DNA from: Sphingobacteriales bacterium 39-19
GTDB taxonomy: Bacteria; Bacteroidota; Bacteroidia; Chitinophagales; Chitinophagaceae
Assembly: GCA_001898465.1 (NCBI GenBank)
Contig: MKTX01000004.1
Span: 142,622 to 206,621, forward strand
Direction of reading: 5' to 3'
Length of the DNA: 64,000 nt
Part shown: positions 8,793 to 18,145 of the stretch, in pieces
Layout: each line of letters begins with the position of its first letter
How positions within the stretch are numbered: the first letter of the stretch is position 1
Made by a program: the position numbers and the translations under genes
The notes under the pieces: generated by a model
Databases searched by the model: none
The model's input: the letters and a program-made list of their open reading frames with translations, nothing else
Told to the model about the DNA's origin: nothing

Positions 8793-9920
8793 TTAATTCT
8801 TATTTATATAACTGAGTACTGATTTTGCTATTTCTACATCGGCATGCCTCCTGGCTTCATTTCCTATTTTCGCTTTCATAGCCTGTTGCTTCGCTTCATC
8901 TTTACTTAAAGCGATTACGGCCGGTACCAATTTTTCCATGGCATCATGATTGGCAACTAACAATGCTGCACTCTTATCCACCAAAGTTTTGGCATTTGCT
9001 GTTTGATGGTCTTCTGCAGCAAAGGGATAGGGAACAAATACAACCGGTTTCTTTGCCAGGCATAATTCGGCAAGGGCCATAGCCCCGCTCCGGCTAATTA
9101 CAATATCTGCTGCGGTATAAGCATATTCCATTTGCATAATAAAATCACTTACATAAATATTTTTATACCCGTCGGCCATTTCTGTTGCTTTCTCTTTAAA
9201 AGATTTCCCGGTTTGCCAGATCAATTGAAGGTCATTTTTTTCAAAGGCATCAAGATGCCTGGCGATGGCTTCATTAATGGCTTGCGCCCCCAGGCTTCCT
9301 CCCAGGGAGAGTACTGTTTTTTTTAAAGGATTCAATTTAAAAAAATGGATCGCTTCATCCCGGCTTATATTCATTCTTTCTATCACCTGCCTTACGGGGT
9401 TACCGGTTACCTGGATTTTTTCTGCCGGAAAGAATTTTTCCATGCCGGGTGTTGCTGTGAAAATTCGGGTAGCTTTTTTCCCCAGCATCTTATTGGATTT
9501 GCCGGCAAAGGAATTACTCTCATGAATAAAAGTGGGGATTCCTTTATTTTGTGCATATTTCAATACCGGGAAACTTGAATAGCCACCTACACCAATGGCG
9601 GCATCTGGCTTAAAACGATTGAAAATAGAACGAACCTGGAAAAAACTTTTTAACAACTTAAAGGGCAGGAAAATATTTTTAATCAAAGAGCTCCTGTTGA
9701 AGCCGGCAATATTTAGCCCTTCAATTTCATAACCTGCTTGCGGAACTTTTTCCATTTCCATTTTACCCTTTGCCCCTACAAATAAAATGTTTGTGGCAGG
9801 CGCTTCTGCTTTAATTGCATTCGCAATGGCAATGGCGGGAAAAATATGCCCACCTGTACCTCCACCGGCAATAATAATTTGCCTGGCAACCGGGGTTGAT
9901 ATGTTTTTTTCTTTTGTCAA
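8793..9920 (-). CDS. murG: UDP-N-acetylglucosamine transferase MurG
   Basis: 375 residues. GT28 family enzyme that converts lipid I to lipid II at the inner face of the membrane. Motifs: GGGTGGHIFPAIAIA (G-loop 1) near residue 19, GVGGYSSFPV (G-loop 2), LGGSLGAQAINEA (G-loop 3), the nucleotide-binding SRSGAMALAELC region, and PYPFAAEDHQ. It lies 8 nt upstream of murC and 3 nt after ftsW. Confidence 0.97.
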   Translation of the reverse strand: MTKEKNISTPVARQIIIAGGGTGGHIFPAIAIANAIKAEAPATNILFVGAKGKMEMEKVPQAGYEIEGLNIAGFNRSSLIKNIFLPFKLLKSFFQVRSIFNRFKPDAAIGVGGYSSFPVLKYAQNKGIPTFIHESNSFAGKSNKMLGKKATRIFTATPGMEKFFPAEKIQVTGNPVRQVIERMNISRDEAIHFFKLNPLKKTVLSLGGSLGAQAINEAIARHLDAFEKNDLQLIWQTGKSFKEKATEMADGYKNIYVSDFIMQMEYAYTAADIVISRSGAMALAELCLAKKPVVFVPYPFAAEDHQTANAKTLVDKSAALLVANHDAMEKLVPAVIALSKDEAKQQAMKAKIGNEARRHADVEIAKSVLSYINKN

Positions 9921-9923
9921 TTT

Positions 9924-11216
9924 TTATTCTTCGGTTTCTTCTTTAGCATTTTCTTCAATATCTACAGCCACTGCTTTTAATTTTCCTTCTTGCTGCTCTA
10001 CATTCCGGCTTACGCTTAATATTATACCGATAGCCAGGCAGGTAAACAAAAAACTGCTGCCACCCATGCTTACCAGGGGTAGTGTGACACCCGTATTGGG
10101 AAAGAGATTTACATTCACCGCCATATTGACCATGGCTTGTATGACTAAAGTAAAACTCAATGCCAAAGCCAGGAAGGCACCAAAAGCATAAGGGCATTTT
10201 TTATACGTACGAATACACCGGTATAAAAACAATAAGTAAATAGCAATAATGGCTGCCCCTCCCAGCAAACCATATTCTTCTATAATAATGGCATAAATAA
10301 AATCGCTATAACTATGAGGCAAAAAATTTCTTTGTTCACTATTACCCGGGCCACGGCCGAGTATTCCTCCTTTAGCAATTGCAATTTTAGCCTGGTTAAT
10401 CTGGTAACTTTTTTCGCTGTCTAAATTTTTACTTCCATATACAAATGTTTGAATCCGGCTAATCCAGGTAGGCATACGCCCGGCAGAAAACAGGGCCGGC
10501 AGTTTATTGGGTTCATTGGTTTTTGTATTATAAGTAGATACGGCAATTGTTATCAATAAGATCAAGGGGATACAGGCAAGGCCAATGGTTGCCAAAATAT
10601 GTTTTGTACTTACCCGCCCGATGAACATGAGCATAAGGCTGGTACCGGCTATTAAAATAGCGGTAGACAGATTTGCGGGTGCTACCAATGCACAAATGAT
10701 TCCTACCGGGATGATGATTGGCAGGAATCCTTTCTTAAAATCTTTTATCACTTTTTGCTTGCGGCTTAGTTGGCGGCTTAAGTACATAAATAAAGCAAGC
10801 TTAGCCAAATCAGAAGTTTGAAACGTCATATTAATCACCGGGAGTTTAATCCAGCGGCTCCCGGCATTTAATTCTACACCAAATAAAAGTGTGTATAATA
10901 ATAATGGAATGGAAATAAGAAATAATATCAGGGCTACCCGGGAGTAGATTGTATAATTTATGCGGTGTGCCCAATAAATAATGATTAGCCCCAGGATGAT
11001 AAATGCGAATTGCTTAAATAAATAACTTTCATTGCTGCGGCTCATGCGATAGGCCAATGAACCGGTACTGCTGTACACCAGCAATAAACTGGCCAGGGTA
11101 AGAATTACAATGATGGCCCAGATTACCCTGTCGCCCCTTGTTTTACGTACCAGGTTTCCTCCCATCTCAGAAATATGGGGAGAGAAAATTGATTTTATGT
11201 TAAAGTTATCTGCCAT
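9924..11216 (-). CDS. ftsW: Peptidoglycan polymerase FtsW (SEDS family)
   Basis: 430 residues with about ten hydrophobic helices. SEDS glycosyltransferase that polymerises lipid II with FtsI at the septum. The family hallmark RGPGNSEQRNFLPHSYSDFIYAIIIEE (about 300-326) is present, as are GSRWI near the middle and the C-terminal FPNTGVTLPLVSMGGSSFL. Either FtsW or RodA is possible from sequence; the dcw location beside murG and murD decides for FtsW. A charged cytoplasmic tail follows the last helix. Confidence 0.95.
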   Translation of the reverse strand: MADNFNIKSIFSPHISEMGGNLVRKTRGDRVIWAIIVILTLASLLLVYSSTGSLAYRMSRSNESYLFKQFAFIILGLIIIYWAHRINYTIYSRVALILFLISIPLLLYTLLFGVELNAGSRWIKLPVINMTFQTSDLAKLALFMYLSRQLSRKQKVIKDFKKGFLPIIIPVGIICALVAPANLSTAILIAGTSLMLMFIGRVSTKHILATIGLACIPLILLITIAVSTYNTKTNEPNKLPALFSAGRMPTWISRIQTFVYGSKNLDSEKSYQINQAKIAIAKGGILGRGPGNSEQRNFLPHSYSDFIYAIIIEEYGLLGGAAIIAIYLLFLYRCIRTYKKCPYAFGAFLALALSFTLVIQAMVNMAVNVNLFPNTGVTLPLVSMGGSSFLFTCLAIGIILSVSRNVEQQEGKLKAVAVDIEENAKEETEE

Positions 11217-11233
11217 TTTCTATTTGCATCAAC

Positions 11234-12574
11234 TTATAAATTTTTTACAGCTTGTTTAAACTGGTTGCCCCTGTCTTCATAATTTTTAAAAAGATCGAAG
11301 CTGGCACAGGCGGGGCTCAGTAAAACCACATCGCCTTTTCCTGCGAAATGAAAAGCGGCTTTCACAGCATCTTCTGCATTATCAGTATTCACCATTAGCG
11401 ATACCATGTCTTTAAAGGCTTCGTGTATTTTACGGTTATCAGTGCCCAGGCACACAATCGCTTTTACTTTTTCTTTCACCAGCTCTGCCAGTAACTGGTA
11501 ATCATTGCCTTTATCTACCCCGCCCAAAATGAGGATCACCGGCTTGGTCATACTTTCTAAGGCAAACCAGGTACTGTTTATATTAGTGGCTTTACTGTCG
11601 TTAATAAATTCGATTCCTTTAATATTGGCCACCGGCTCCATCCGATGTTCCAGGCTTTCAAAAGTTTGAAGCGCTTCTCTTATTTTTTCTTTGCGGATAT
11701 CCACTGCGGTAGCGGCCATACTTGCTGCCATACTGTTATATTGGTTGTGTTTTCCTTTTAATGCAAAGTCATTTACACTCATTTTCATTTCTTCTCCTTT
11801 CCACTTTAAATGCATTTGTGCATTGGTAAGGTATACCCCTTGTGGGAGTTCATGGTTAATTGACATGGGTGCAAGTGTTGATTTAATGGAATAATGGTTA
11901 ATGTATTTCATGGTAGTTTCATCATCGGCGCAATAGATAAAAACATCCTCTGCCGTTTGATTTTCTACAATACGGAATTTAGATTTTATATAATTTTCTA
12001 CTTTGTATTCATACCGGTCCAGGTGGTCTTCCGTAATATTCATCAGGATGGCTACATCGGGCCGAAAGGTTTTAATATCATCTAATTGAAAAGAACTTAC
12101 TTCTACCACATATAAGGCCCTCGGTTGTGTAGCCACCTGGCGGGCAAATGAAAAACCAATATTTCCTACTACTGCACAATCCATACCCGCATGGCGGCAG
12201 ATGTGATAAATGAGTGCCGTTGTAGTTGTTTTACCATTGCTGCCGGTTACGGCAATAATTTTACTATCGCCTGTAAAGCGATAGGCAAATTCAATTTCGC
12301 TGAGTATAGGAATACCTGCCTGCCTGAGTTTATGAACCCATTCATTTTTTTCCGGGATACCGGGGCTCTTTACCACTTCCTGGGCATCCAGTATTTTCTC
12401 TTCGCTATGCTTTTCTTCTTCATATTGAATTTGATGATCGTCTAACTCTGTTTTATAATTCTCTTTTATTTTACCGCCATCACTCACAAACACATCATAA
12501 CCCTGGCTGCGGGCCAGGATAGCTGCCCCTACACCACTTTCGGCAGCACCTAATATGACGATCTTTTTTTGCAT
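11234..12574 (-). CDS. murD: UDP-N-acetylmuramoylalanine--D-glutamate ligase MurD
   Basis: About 446 residues. It adds D-glutamate to UDP-MurNAc-L-Ala. The frame is open further upstream to an ATG at 12646. MurD proteins begin directly with the nucleotide-binding strand, so the ATG at 12574 (MQKKIVILGAAESGVGAA) is preferred; 12595 is another option. Motifs: VTGSNGKTTTTALIYHIC (ATP loop), NITEDHLDRY, NDSKATNINSTWFALES and LLSPACASFDLFKNYEDRG near the end. Stop lies 17 nt before ftsW. Confidence 0.96.
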   Translation of the reverse strand: MQKKIVILGAAESGVGAAILARSQGYDVFVSDGGKIKENYKTELDDHQIQYEEEKHSEEKILDAQEVVKSPGIPEKNEWVHKLRQAGIPILSEIEFAYRFTGDSKIIAVTGSNGKTTTTALIYHICRHAGMDCAVVGNIGFSFARQVATQPRALYVVEVSSFQLDDIKTFRPDVAILMNITEDHLDRYEYKVENYIKSKFRIVENQTAEDVFIYCADDETTMKYINHYSIKSTLAPMSINHELPQGVYLTNAQMHLKWKGEEMKMSVNDFALKGKHNQYNSMAASMAATAVDIRKEKIREALQTFESLEHRMEPVANIKGIEFINDSKATNINSTWFALESMTKPVILILGGVDKGNDYQLLAELVKEKVKAIVCLGTDNRKIHEAFKDMVSLMVNTDNAEDAVKAAFHFAGKGDVVLLSPACASFDLFKNYEDRGNQFKQAVKNL

Positions 12575-12700
12575 GCTTATTTTTAAGCTTACCATTTTAA
12601 GAGAACCCTGTAACAGGTTCCCGGTTAAATAAAATAGGTTCTTCACTGGTATTGGGGCTACAGGACAAGATTTTTCCCGGTGGTCTCAATACAAAAATTG

Positions 12701-12796
12701 GTTTTTCAACAGTATAGAACTTAATGGGCAAAATAAACATCCACTTTTAGCCCAACTCTTTTAAAAATGTTTTTCACAAGCATAGAACTTAATGGG
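12701..12796. repeat. Pair of 28-bp direct repeats upstream of murD
   Basis: Two copies at 12701-12728 and 12769-12796 agree at 25 of 28 positions, sharing GTTTTTCA and ATAGAACTTAATGGG, with a 68-bp period. They sit in the only sizeable gap of the dcw cluster (12575-12867). The gap has no convincing ORF. The copies could bind a regulator, mark an internal promoter for murD-ftsZ, or be remnants of a repeat. Confidence 0.6.
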
Positions 12797-12867
12797 GCCT
12801 CATAATCATCACGGACTTTGCAAGAAAAGAATACAGCCCTGCTGCATGGCTTCCTTACAATAATATT

Positions 12868-14172
12868 TTACCTCAGCTTAAGTGTTACAATGGCCATGGC
12901 CACACAGAGTATGGTAATGATCCAGAATCGCACTGCTATTTTACTTTCATGATATCCCAGTTTTTGATAATGATGATGAATCGGGCTCATTAAAAAAACC
13001 CGTTTGCCTTCACCATACTTTTTACGGGTGTATTTAAAATAACTCACCTGTATCATCACACTTAAACTTTCAATAAAAAATACCAGGCAAAAAATGGGTA
13101 TCAATAATTCTTTTCGTACAATAATGGCCAAAGCGGCAATAATACCACCGAGCGCCAGGCTGCCTGTATCGCCCATGAACACTTGTGCCGGGTATGCATT
13201 GTACCATAAGAAGCCAATGCAGGCGCCTACAAATGCAGCTATAAATACAGAAAGCTCACCCAGGTTGGGGATGTACATAATATTTAAATATTCAGCAAAC
13301 TGGATATTGCCACTTACATAAGCAAAAATGCCCAGGCAAATCCCAATTACAGCACTCACACCGGTGGCCAGCCCATCCAACCCATCGGTAATATTGGCCC
13401 CGTTAGAAACTGCTGTTACAATAAAAATTACTATCCCAATGTATAACAGGTAGGTATAATCCTGCCAGCTTTTAGGCAATAACCTGGCATAATTAAACTC
13501 GTGGCTTTTTACAAATGGAATGGTTGTAATTACTGATTTTGAATTTACGAAATACCGCTTTTTGCCATCGGTGCTTATGGAATCATACAATATTTTATGG
13601 CCTTCTTTATCAAATGCGGGAAGGCTTGCCTGGTTTGTTCTGATCACTTCTCTTTTTACAACCACATTGGGATTAAAATATAAAGTGCATCCTACAATAA
13701 GGCCCAATACCACCTGGCCTACAATTTTAAATTTACCGGCCAAACCGTCGCTGTCACTCTTTTTATATTCTACTCCTTTTTCTTTTGCTTTTTTGCGTGA
13801 ACGGATTTTTAAATAATCATCAATAAAGCCAATTGCTCCCATCCACACGGTACATAACAACATGAGCCGGATATATACTTTATCAATATTGGCAAAAAAC
13901 AAAGTAGGCACTATAATGGCCAGCAGTAGAATGATTCCGCCCATGGTGGGAGTTCCTTTTTTTTGCTGCTCGCCGGCCAGGCCCAGGTCTCTTACTGTTT
14001 CGCCCAATTGTTTTCTCTGTAAAAAAAGAATTAACTTTTTACCGTACAGCATTGTAATCACCAGGCTTAAAATGAGCGCCAGCAACACCCGGAAGGTGAT
14101 AAACTGAAAAAGATTGCTACCGGGAAACCGGAAACCCTCTTCTGACAACCATTTAAAAAACTGGTACAACAT
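12868..14172 (-). CDS. mraY: Phospho-N-acetylmuramoyl-pentapeptide transferase MraY
   Basis: 434 residues, multi-pass membrane protein. It transfers phospho-MurNAc-pentapeptide to undecaprenyl phosphate, making lipid I. Motifs: KKGTPTMGGIILL near residue 75, the catalytic Asp pair region GFIDDYLKI, NGANITDGLDGLATG, AQVFMGDTGSLALGG, and the C-terminal MSPIHHHYQKLGYHESKI. About 100 residues in the middle (roughly 140-240) form a periplasmic insert present in Bacteroidota MraY, making it longer than the 360-residue E. coli enzyme. Only 5 nt separate it from murE. Confidence 0.97.
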   Translation of the reverse strand: MLYQFFKWLSEEGFRFPGSNLFQFITFRVLLALILSLVITMLYGKKLILFLQRKQLGETVRDLGLAGEQQKKGTPTMGGIILLLAIIVPTLFFANIDKVYIRLMLLCTVWMGAIGFIDDYLKIRSRKKAKEKGVEYKKSDSDGLAGKFKIVGQVVLGLIVGCTLYFNPNVVVKREVIRTNQASLPAFDKEGHKILYDSISTDGKKRYFVNSKSVITTIPFVKSHEFNYARLLPKSWQDYTYLLYIGIVIFIVTAVSNGANITDGLDGLATGVSAVIGICLGIFAYVSGNIQFAEYLNIMYIPNLGELSVFIAAFVGACIGFLWYNAYPAQVFMGDTGSLALGGIIAALAIIVRKELLIPIFCLVFFIESLSVMIQVSYFKYTRKKYGEGKRVFLMSPIHHHYQKLGYHESKIAVRFWIITILCVAMAIVTLKLR

Positions 14173-14177
14173 AATTT

Positions 14178-15641
14178 TTATTTTTCTAGCATTTCAAACA
14201 TTTCCTGCAATACTTTTTTATCATCAAAAGGATATTTAACCCCATCAATGTCCTGGTATTTTTCATGTCCTTTTCCCGCAATCAATAAGATATCTTCAGG
14301 TTCACTCAGGCTCACTGCTGTTTTTATGGCTTCCCGCCGGTCGGCTATACTTATATATTTTTTCCGGGTAACTGCATTGGTGCCCTTTTCCATATCTTTT
14401 ATAATATCAAGCGGGTTTTCTTTCCGTGGGTTATCTGAGGTGAATATTACTTTATCGCTATGTTCGCATGCCACTTCGGCCATGATGGGCCGCTTGGTTT
14501 TATCCCTGTTTCCACCACAGCCTATTACGGTAATAATTTTATGATCGCCCTGCCGTAAATTTTTAATGGTTGCCAATACGTTCAGCAAGGCATCAGGCGT
14601 ATGTGCATAGTCAACAATACCTACTATTTTTTCTTTGGGGCTCATGCTGTATTCAAAACGGCCTTCGGCTCCTTTCAAATTGCTTAGCACCAATAATACA
14701 TCTGCCTTATTAAGGCCCAGGCAAATGGCGGCTCCATATACAGCCAGTACATTGTATGCATTAAACTCACCTATAATCCTAAAATGAACATCCATCTCAT
14801 TGATGTTCATGTGCAGCCCGGAAAGGCTATTATCTAAAATCTTTCCTTTAAAGTCGGCCAGGGTATGCAGGCTATAAAAATATTTTTTGGCAGCGGTGTT
14901 TTGCAGCATTACGCTTCCTCTCCTGTCATCGGCATTACTAATTGCAAAAGCTGTGGCCGGCAAACCATCGAACCATGATTTTTTCACCCGGATATATTCA
15001 TCAAAAGTTTTATGATAATCCAGGTGGTCGTGTGTAATATTGGTAAATAAGGCACCGGTAAAAAATAAACCAGCCAGGCGCTGCTGCTGTATAGCATGGC
15101 TGCTGCATTCCATAAAAACGTGGGTGCATCCCTCCTCTTTCATGTGATGAAGCAGTTGGTTAAGGGCAATGGCGCCCGGCGTGGTGTGTGTGGCTTCTAT
15201 AATATGGTTACCCACCTGGTTTTGTACAGTACTGATAAGCCCGCATCGATAACCCAGCGTGGAAAATAAATGAAACAAAAGAGTGGCAACGGTTGTTTTT
15301 CCATTGGTACCCGTTACTCCTACCAATTTCATGTGCAACGAGGGTTCTCCATAAAACAGGTGGCTCATAAAACCGGTAGCGGTTGCAGCATCGGTTACCT
15401 GTACATAGGTGATATTGGGCCGGGTATTACCAGGCAACGTTTCGCATACAATGGCTATAGCGCCCTTATCAATAGCAGCATCTATAAACTGGTGCCCATC
15501 GGTAAGGGTACCTGTTACAGCTATAAAACAAGAGCCTTCTGTAACCACACGGGAATCACTATACAATGCCGTAATGGGTATTGCCGTAGTTCCATGTACT
15601 GAAACAATTTTAGTTTTATATAGTAAATCCTGTAACAGCAT
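14178..15641 (-). CDS. murE: UDP-MurNAc-tripeptide ligase MurE (meso-diaminopimelate type)
   Basis: About 487 residues. It adds the third amino acid of the peptide stem. Motifs: GVTGTNGKTTVATLLFHL (ATP loop), NITHDHLDYHKTFDEY, and SDNPRKENP near residue 405. The DNPR tetrapeptide is the known marker of enzymes using meso-diaminopimelate rather than lysine, so the wall should be of the DAP type. An upstream TTG at 15653 would overlap the ftsI stop (15650-15652). The ATG at 15641 gives the usual MurE N-terminus and is preferred. Confidence 0.96.
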   Translation of the reverse strand: MLLQDLLYKTKIVSVHGTTAIPITALYSDSRVVTEGSCFIAVTGTLTDGHQFIDAAIDKGAIAIVCETLPGNTRPNITYVQVTDAATATGFMSHLFYGEPSLHMKLVGVTGTNGKTTVATLLFHLFSTLGYRCGLISTVQNQVGNHIIEATHTTPGAIALNQLLHHMKEEGCTHVFMECSSHAIQQQRLAGLFFTGALFTNITHDHLDYHKTFDEYIRVKKSWFDGLPATAFAISNADDRRGSVMLQNTAAKKYFYSLHTLADFKGKILDNSLSGLHMNINEMDVHFRIIGEFNAYNVLAVYGAAICLGLNKADVLLVLSNLKGAEGRFEYSMSPKEKIVGIVDYAHTPDALLNVLATIKNLRQGDHKIITVIGCGGNRDKTKRPIMAEVACEHSDKVIFTSDNPRKENPLDIIKDMEKGTNAVTRKKYISIADRREAIKTAVSLSEPEDILLIAGKGHEKYQDIDGVKYPFDDKKVLQEMFEMLEK

Positions 15642-15649
15642 ATCTTTTA

Positions 15650-17779
15650 TCAATTGAGCATTAATGAAATTTCCTGCCCTTTTATAAAACGGGTACCTGC
15701 CGGTAAACTTTGCGAAATCACTTTACCCTTACCCAACAATGATATTTTTAAGCCTTTATTTTCTAATAAATAAACAACATCCTTTAGCCCCATGCCTACT
15801 ACATCCGGCATTACATTACCCGATTCATTTAATCCGGCGGGTGCCACCATGCCCGCCTGATTTTTTACCATTCGGGCTTCTCTCCAGTTACCGGAATTGG
15901 ATGAATCTGTAAAACCAATTTGTAAGAAAGTAAAAATGGATTGCAGGTCATGCTTAGCGCCTACAATATTATAGATGTTGCTATCGGGAATATTTGGCTT
16001 TTGTTCTAATTTATAATTATTGATATAGCGGCCATAAATGCGATCCGCAATTTGCTTGAATACTTTACCTGCTACATCAGCCCCATAAATAAATTTTGAT
16101 TCACGGGAGTTTTGAATAACCACCCCAATACTATATTTTGGATTTTCAGAAGGAAAATATCCCATAAAGGAGGCCTGGTAAATTTTATTTCCTTTATTGT
16201 ATCCTTTATTGTCTAATGCAGTTACGGCGGTGCCGGTTTTACCGGAAATAGAGTATAGCGAATCGAATAAGGTTTTATGACCTGTACCATGTAAACTATC
16301 TACCACAGCTTTGAGGCATTCTTTAGCTTGCGCCAGGGCTTGTGGGCTACAAATACTATTTACAATTACTTCCGGCTCTATATGTTTTATTTCTACGCCA
16401 TATTCCCGTACAGAACTTACCAGGTAAGGCCGCATCATTTTGCCATTATTGGCAACGGCATTGTATAACATAAGCATGTGCAGGGGAGTAACCAACTCTT
16501 CGTATCCATGGGCCATAAAAGGAATGGTTGTTTTTGACCAGCTCCTGTTTGAAGGTCTTTTTATAGTGGGTTTACCAGAAGAAGCTACGATATCAATCCC
16601 CGTCATTTTATCTAAATGAAATTTTGATAAATGATCTATAAATTTATTGGGCTGATTTTCATAAAACTGGTTGGCCATTTTAGCAAAGGCAACATTACTA
16701 CTGGTAAAGAATGCTTTTTTTACTGAAATTTTCCCGGCACCCAGGTGAGAATCTTTAATACGCAAACCATAAAACTTCATAGCCCCACCTTCTACATCTA
16801 CAATACTTTCGTTATTTACATACCCATCATCAAGCAAACTTAATAGCGTAGCTAGTTTAAAAATAGAGCCCGGCTCTGTGGCTTTACCAATACCATAATT
16901 TAAATCTTCAATATAACTGCCATCGGCTTGCTTGCCCAGGTTCGCAATGGCTTTAATTTTACCGGTTGCTGTTTCCATTACAATGGCTGTGCCATGGGTA
17001 GAATTATTGCCCACCATCATTTCCATCAATGCACTTTGGGTTACATCTTGTATATAGGTATCAATTGTTGATATAATATCTTTACCATTAACCGGTGCAA
17101 ATTCTGAACCTTCAACCGGTATATATGTACCGGCGGCATAACGCATTAACCGCTGGCCGGTAGTACCCCTTAAAACACTATCATAGGTAAGTTCCAGCCC
17201 TACATTTTTGCGGGCATCGGAGCGGGATAAGCCAATGGTTCTATTGGCAAGCAATACATAGGGATTGATTCTTTTATCCCGGGGATCAATGATAAAACCA
17301 CTTTTATTCCGGCCCAGCCGGACCAGCGGAAATTCTCTCAATTGGCGGTATTCATCAAATGAGATTTTCTTCTTTAATGCATAATATCTTTGTTCATCCT
17401 TATAAGCTATTTGCATTTCTTTTTTGTAAGCAGTTGCGGATTTATCTTTAAATAATTGGGCAAGGCAGATACTCAATGAATCAATATTATCTTTAAACCT
17501 TTTGCCTTGTTTATCTCTTAATCCATCGGCACCAAAGTCAACATACACATCAAAAACAGGTACCGATGTGCTGAGCATATTTCCATCTTCGCTGTAAATA
17601 GTGCCCCTTTCTGCTTCAATGGGTAAATATTTTAAATGAAGGCTATCACTCATGGAAATCCAAAATTTTCCCTGCGCCCTTTGTATATAAAAAGCACGCC
17701 CCAAAATCATGATCCCTAGCAGTACAATACCCAGGAAACAGAGGTAAACCCGCCATAATATGTCTTTCTTAATTTCCAA
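15650..17779 (-). CDS. ftsI: Septal transpeptidase FtsI (PBP3) with C-terminal PASTA domain
   Basis: 709 residues. One transmembrane helix (about 10-30), a dimerisation domain, a transpeptidase domain and a PASTA domain. Active-site motifs: SIFK with serine at about residue 305 (EPGSIFKLAT), SSN (TSSNVAFAKM) and KTGT (SGKTGTAVTA). The last 65 residues (MPDVVGMGLKDVVYLLENKG...) form one PASTA repeat, a sensor or peptidoglycan-binding module often found in Bacteroidota and Gram-positive PBPs but lacking in E. coli FtsI. It cross-links septal peptidoglycan with FtsW. It lies between ftsL and murE, as expected. Confidence 0.95.
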   Translation of the reverse strand: MEIKKDILWRVYLCFLGIVLLGIMILGRAFYIQRAQGKFWISMSDSLHLKYLPIEAERGTIYSEDGNMLSTSVPVFDVYVDFGADGLRDKQGKRFKDNIDSLSICLAQLFKDKSATAYKKEMQIAYKDEQRYYALKKKISFDEYRQLREFPLVRLGRNKSGFIIDPRDKRINPYVLLANRTIGLSRSDARKNVGLELTYDSVLRGTTGQRLMRYAAGTYIPVEGSEFAPVNGKDIISTIDTYIQDVTQSALMEMMVGNNSTHGTAIVMETATGKIKAIANLGKQADGSYIEDLNYGIGKATEPGSIFKLATLLSLLDDGYVNNESIVDVEGGAMKFYGLRIKDSHLGAGKISVKKAFFTSSNVAFAKMANQFYENQPNKFIDHLSKFHLDKMTGIDIVASSGKPTIKRPSNRSWSKTTIPFMAHGYEELVTPLHMLMLYNAVANNGKMMRPYLVSSVREYGVEIKHIEPEVIVNSICSPQALAQAKECLKAVVDSLHGTGHKTLFDSLYSISGKTGTAVTALDNKGYNKGNKIYQASFMGYFPSENPKYSIGVVIQNSRESKFIYGADVAGKVFKQIADRIYGRYINNYKLEQKPNIPDSNIYNIVGAKHDLQSIFTFLQIGFTDSSNSGNWREARMVKNQAGMVAPAGLNESGNVMPDVVGMGLKDVVYLLENKGLKISLLGKGKVISQSLPAGTRFIKGQEISLMLN

Positions 17780-17790
17780 TGCCTGTTATA

Positions 17791-18144
17791 TTATTGCGTA
17801 TTTTTTGGTTGTGATGAATCTTGTAAAATAAATGCAGGTACTTTTAATTCTTTCAGGCCCAGGGGTTCTACAGCTTTCACCAATTCACTCGCCTTGCTCC
17901 TGAATATGACTTCACTCTTTACGGTTTTATATTCAAATTCCAGTTCTCTTATATTTTTTTCGGTTGTCGCAATTTTACGAATGAGCTTATCGGCATGATG
18001 GCCATTATAGATATATAAAACTGCCAGCACACTTAAGAAAAGAAAGAAGGGGATGTTGCGAACCATCCAACGATAGTTGAACAGCCTGCGTAACTCTGTT
18101 TTAATAGAGTTGCCATTTTCCTTTATTTTTTTTTCTTTTGCCAT
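17791..18144 (-). CDS. ftsL: FtsL-like divisome protein
   Basis: 117 residues. Basic cytoplasmic N-terminus, one transmembrane helix (about 33-50, FFLFLSVLAVLYIYNG) and a predicted coiled coil (KIATTEKNIRELEFEYKTVKSEV). This is the FtsL/DivIC design that joins FtsQ and activates FtsWI. Sequence similarity is always weak in this family. The call rests on topology and on position between rsmH (1 nt away) and ftsI (11 nt away). Confidence 0.85.
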   Translation of the reverse strand: MAKEKKIKENGNSIKTELRRLFNYRWMVRNIPFFLFLSVLAVLYIYNGHHADKLIRKIATTEKNIRELEFEYKTVKSEVIFRSKASELVKAVEPLGLKELKVPAFILQDSSQPKNTQ

Positions 18145-18145
18145 T

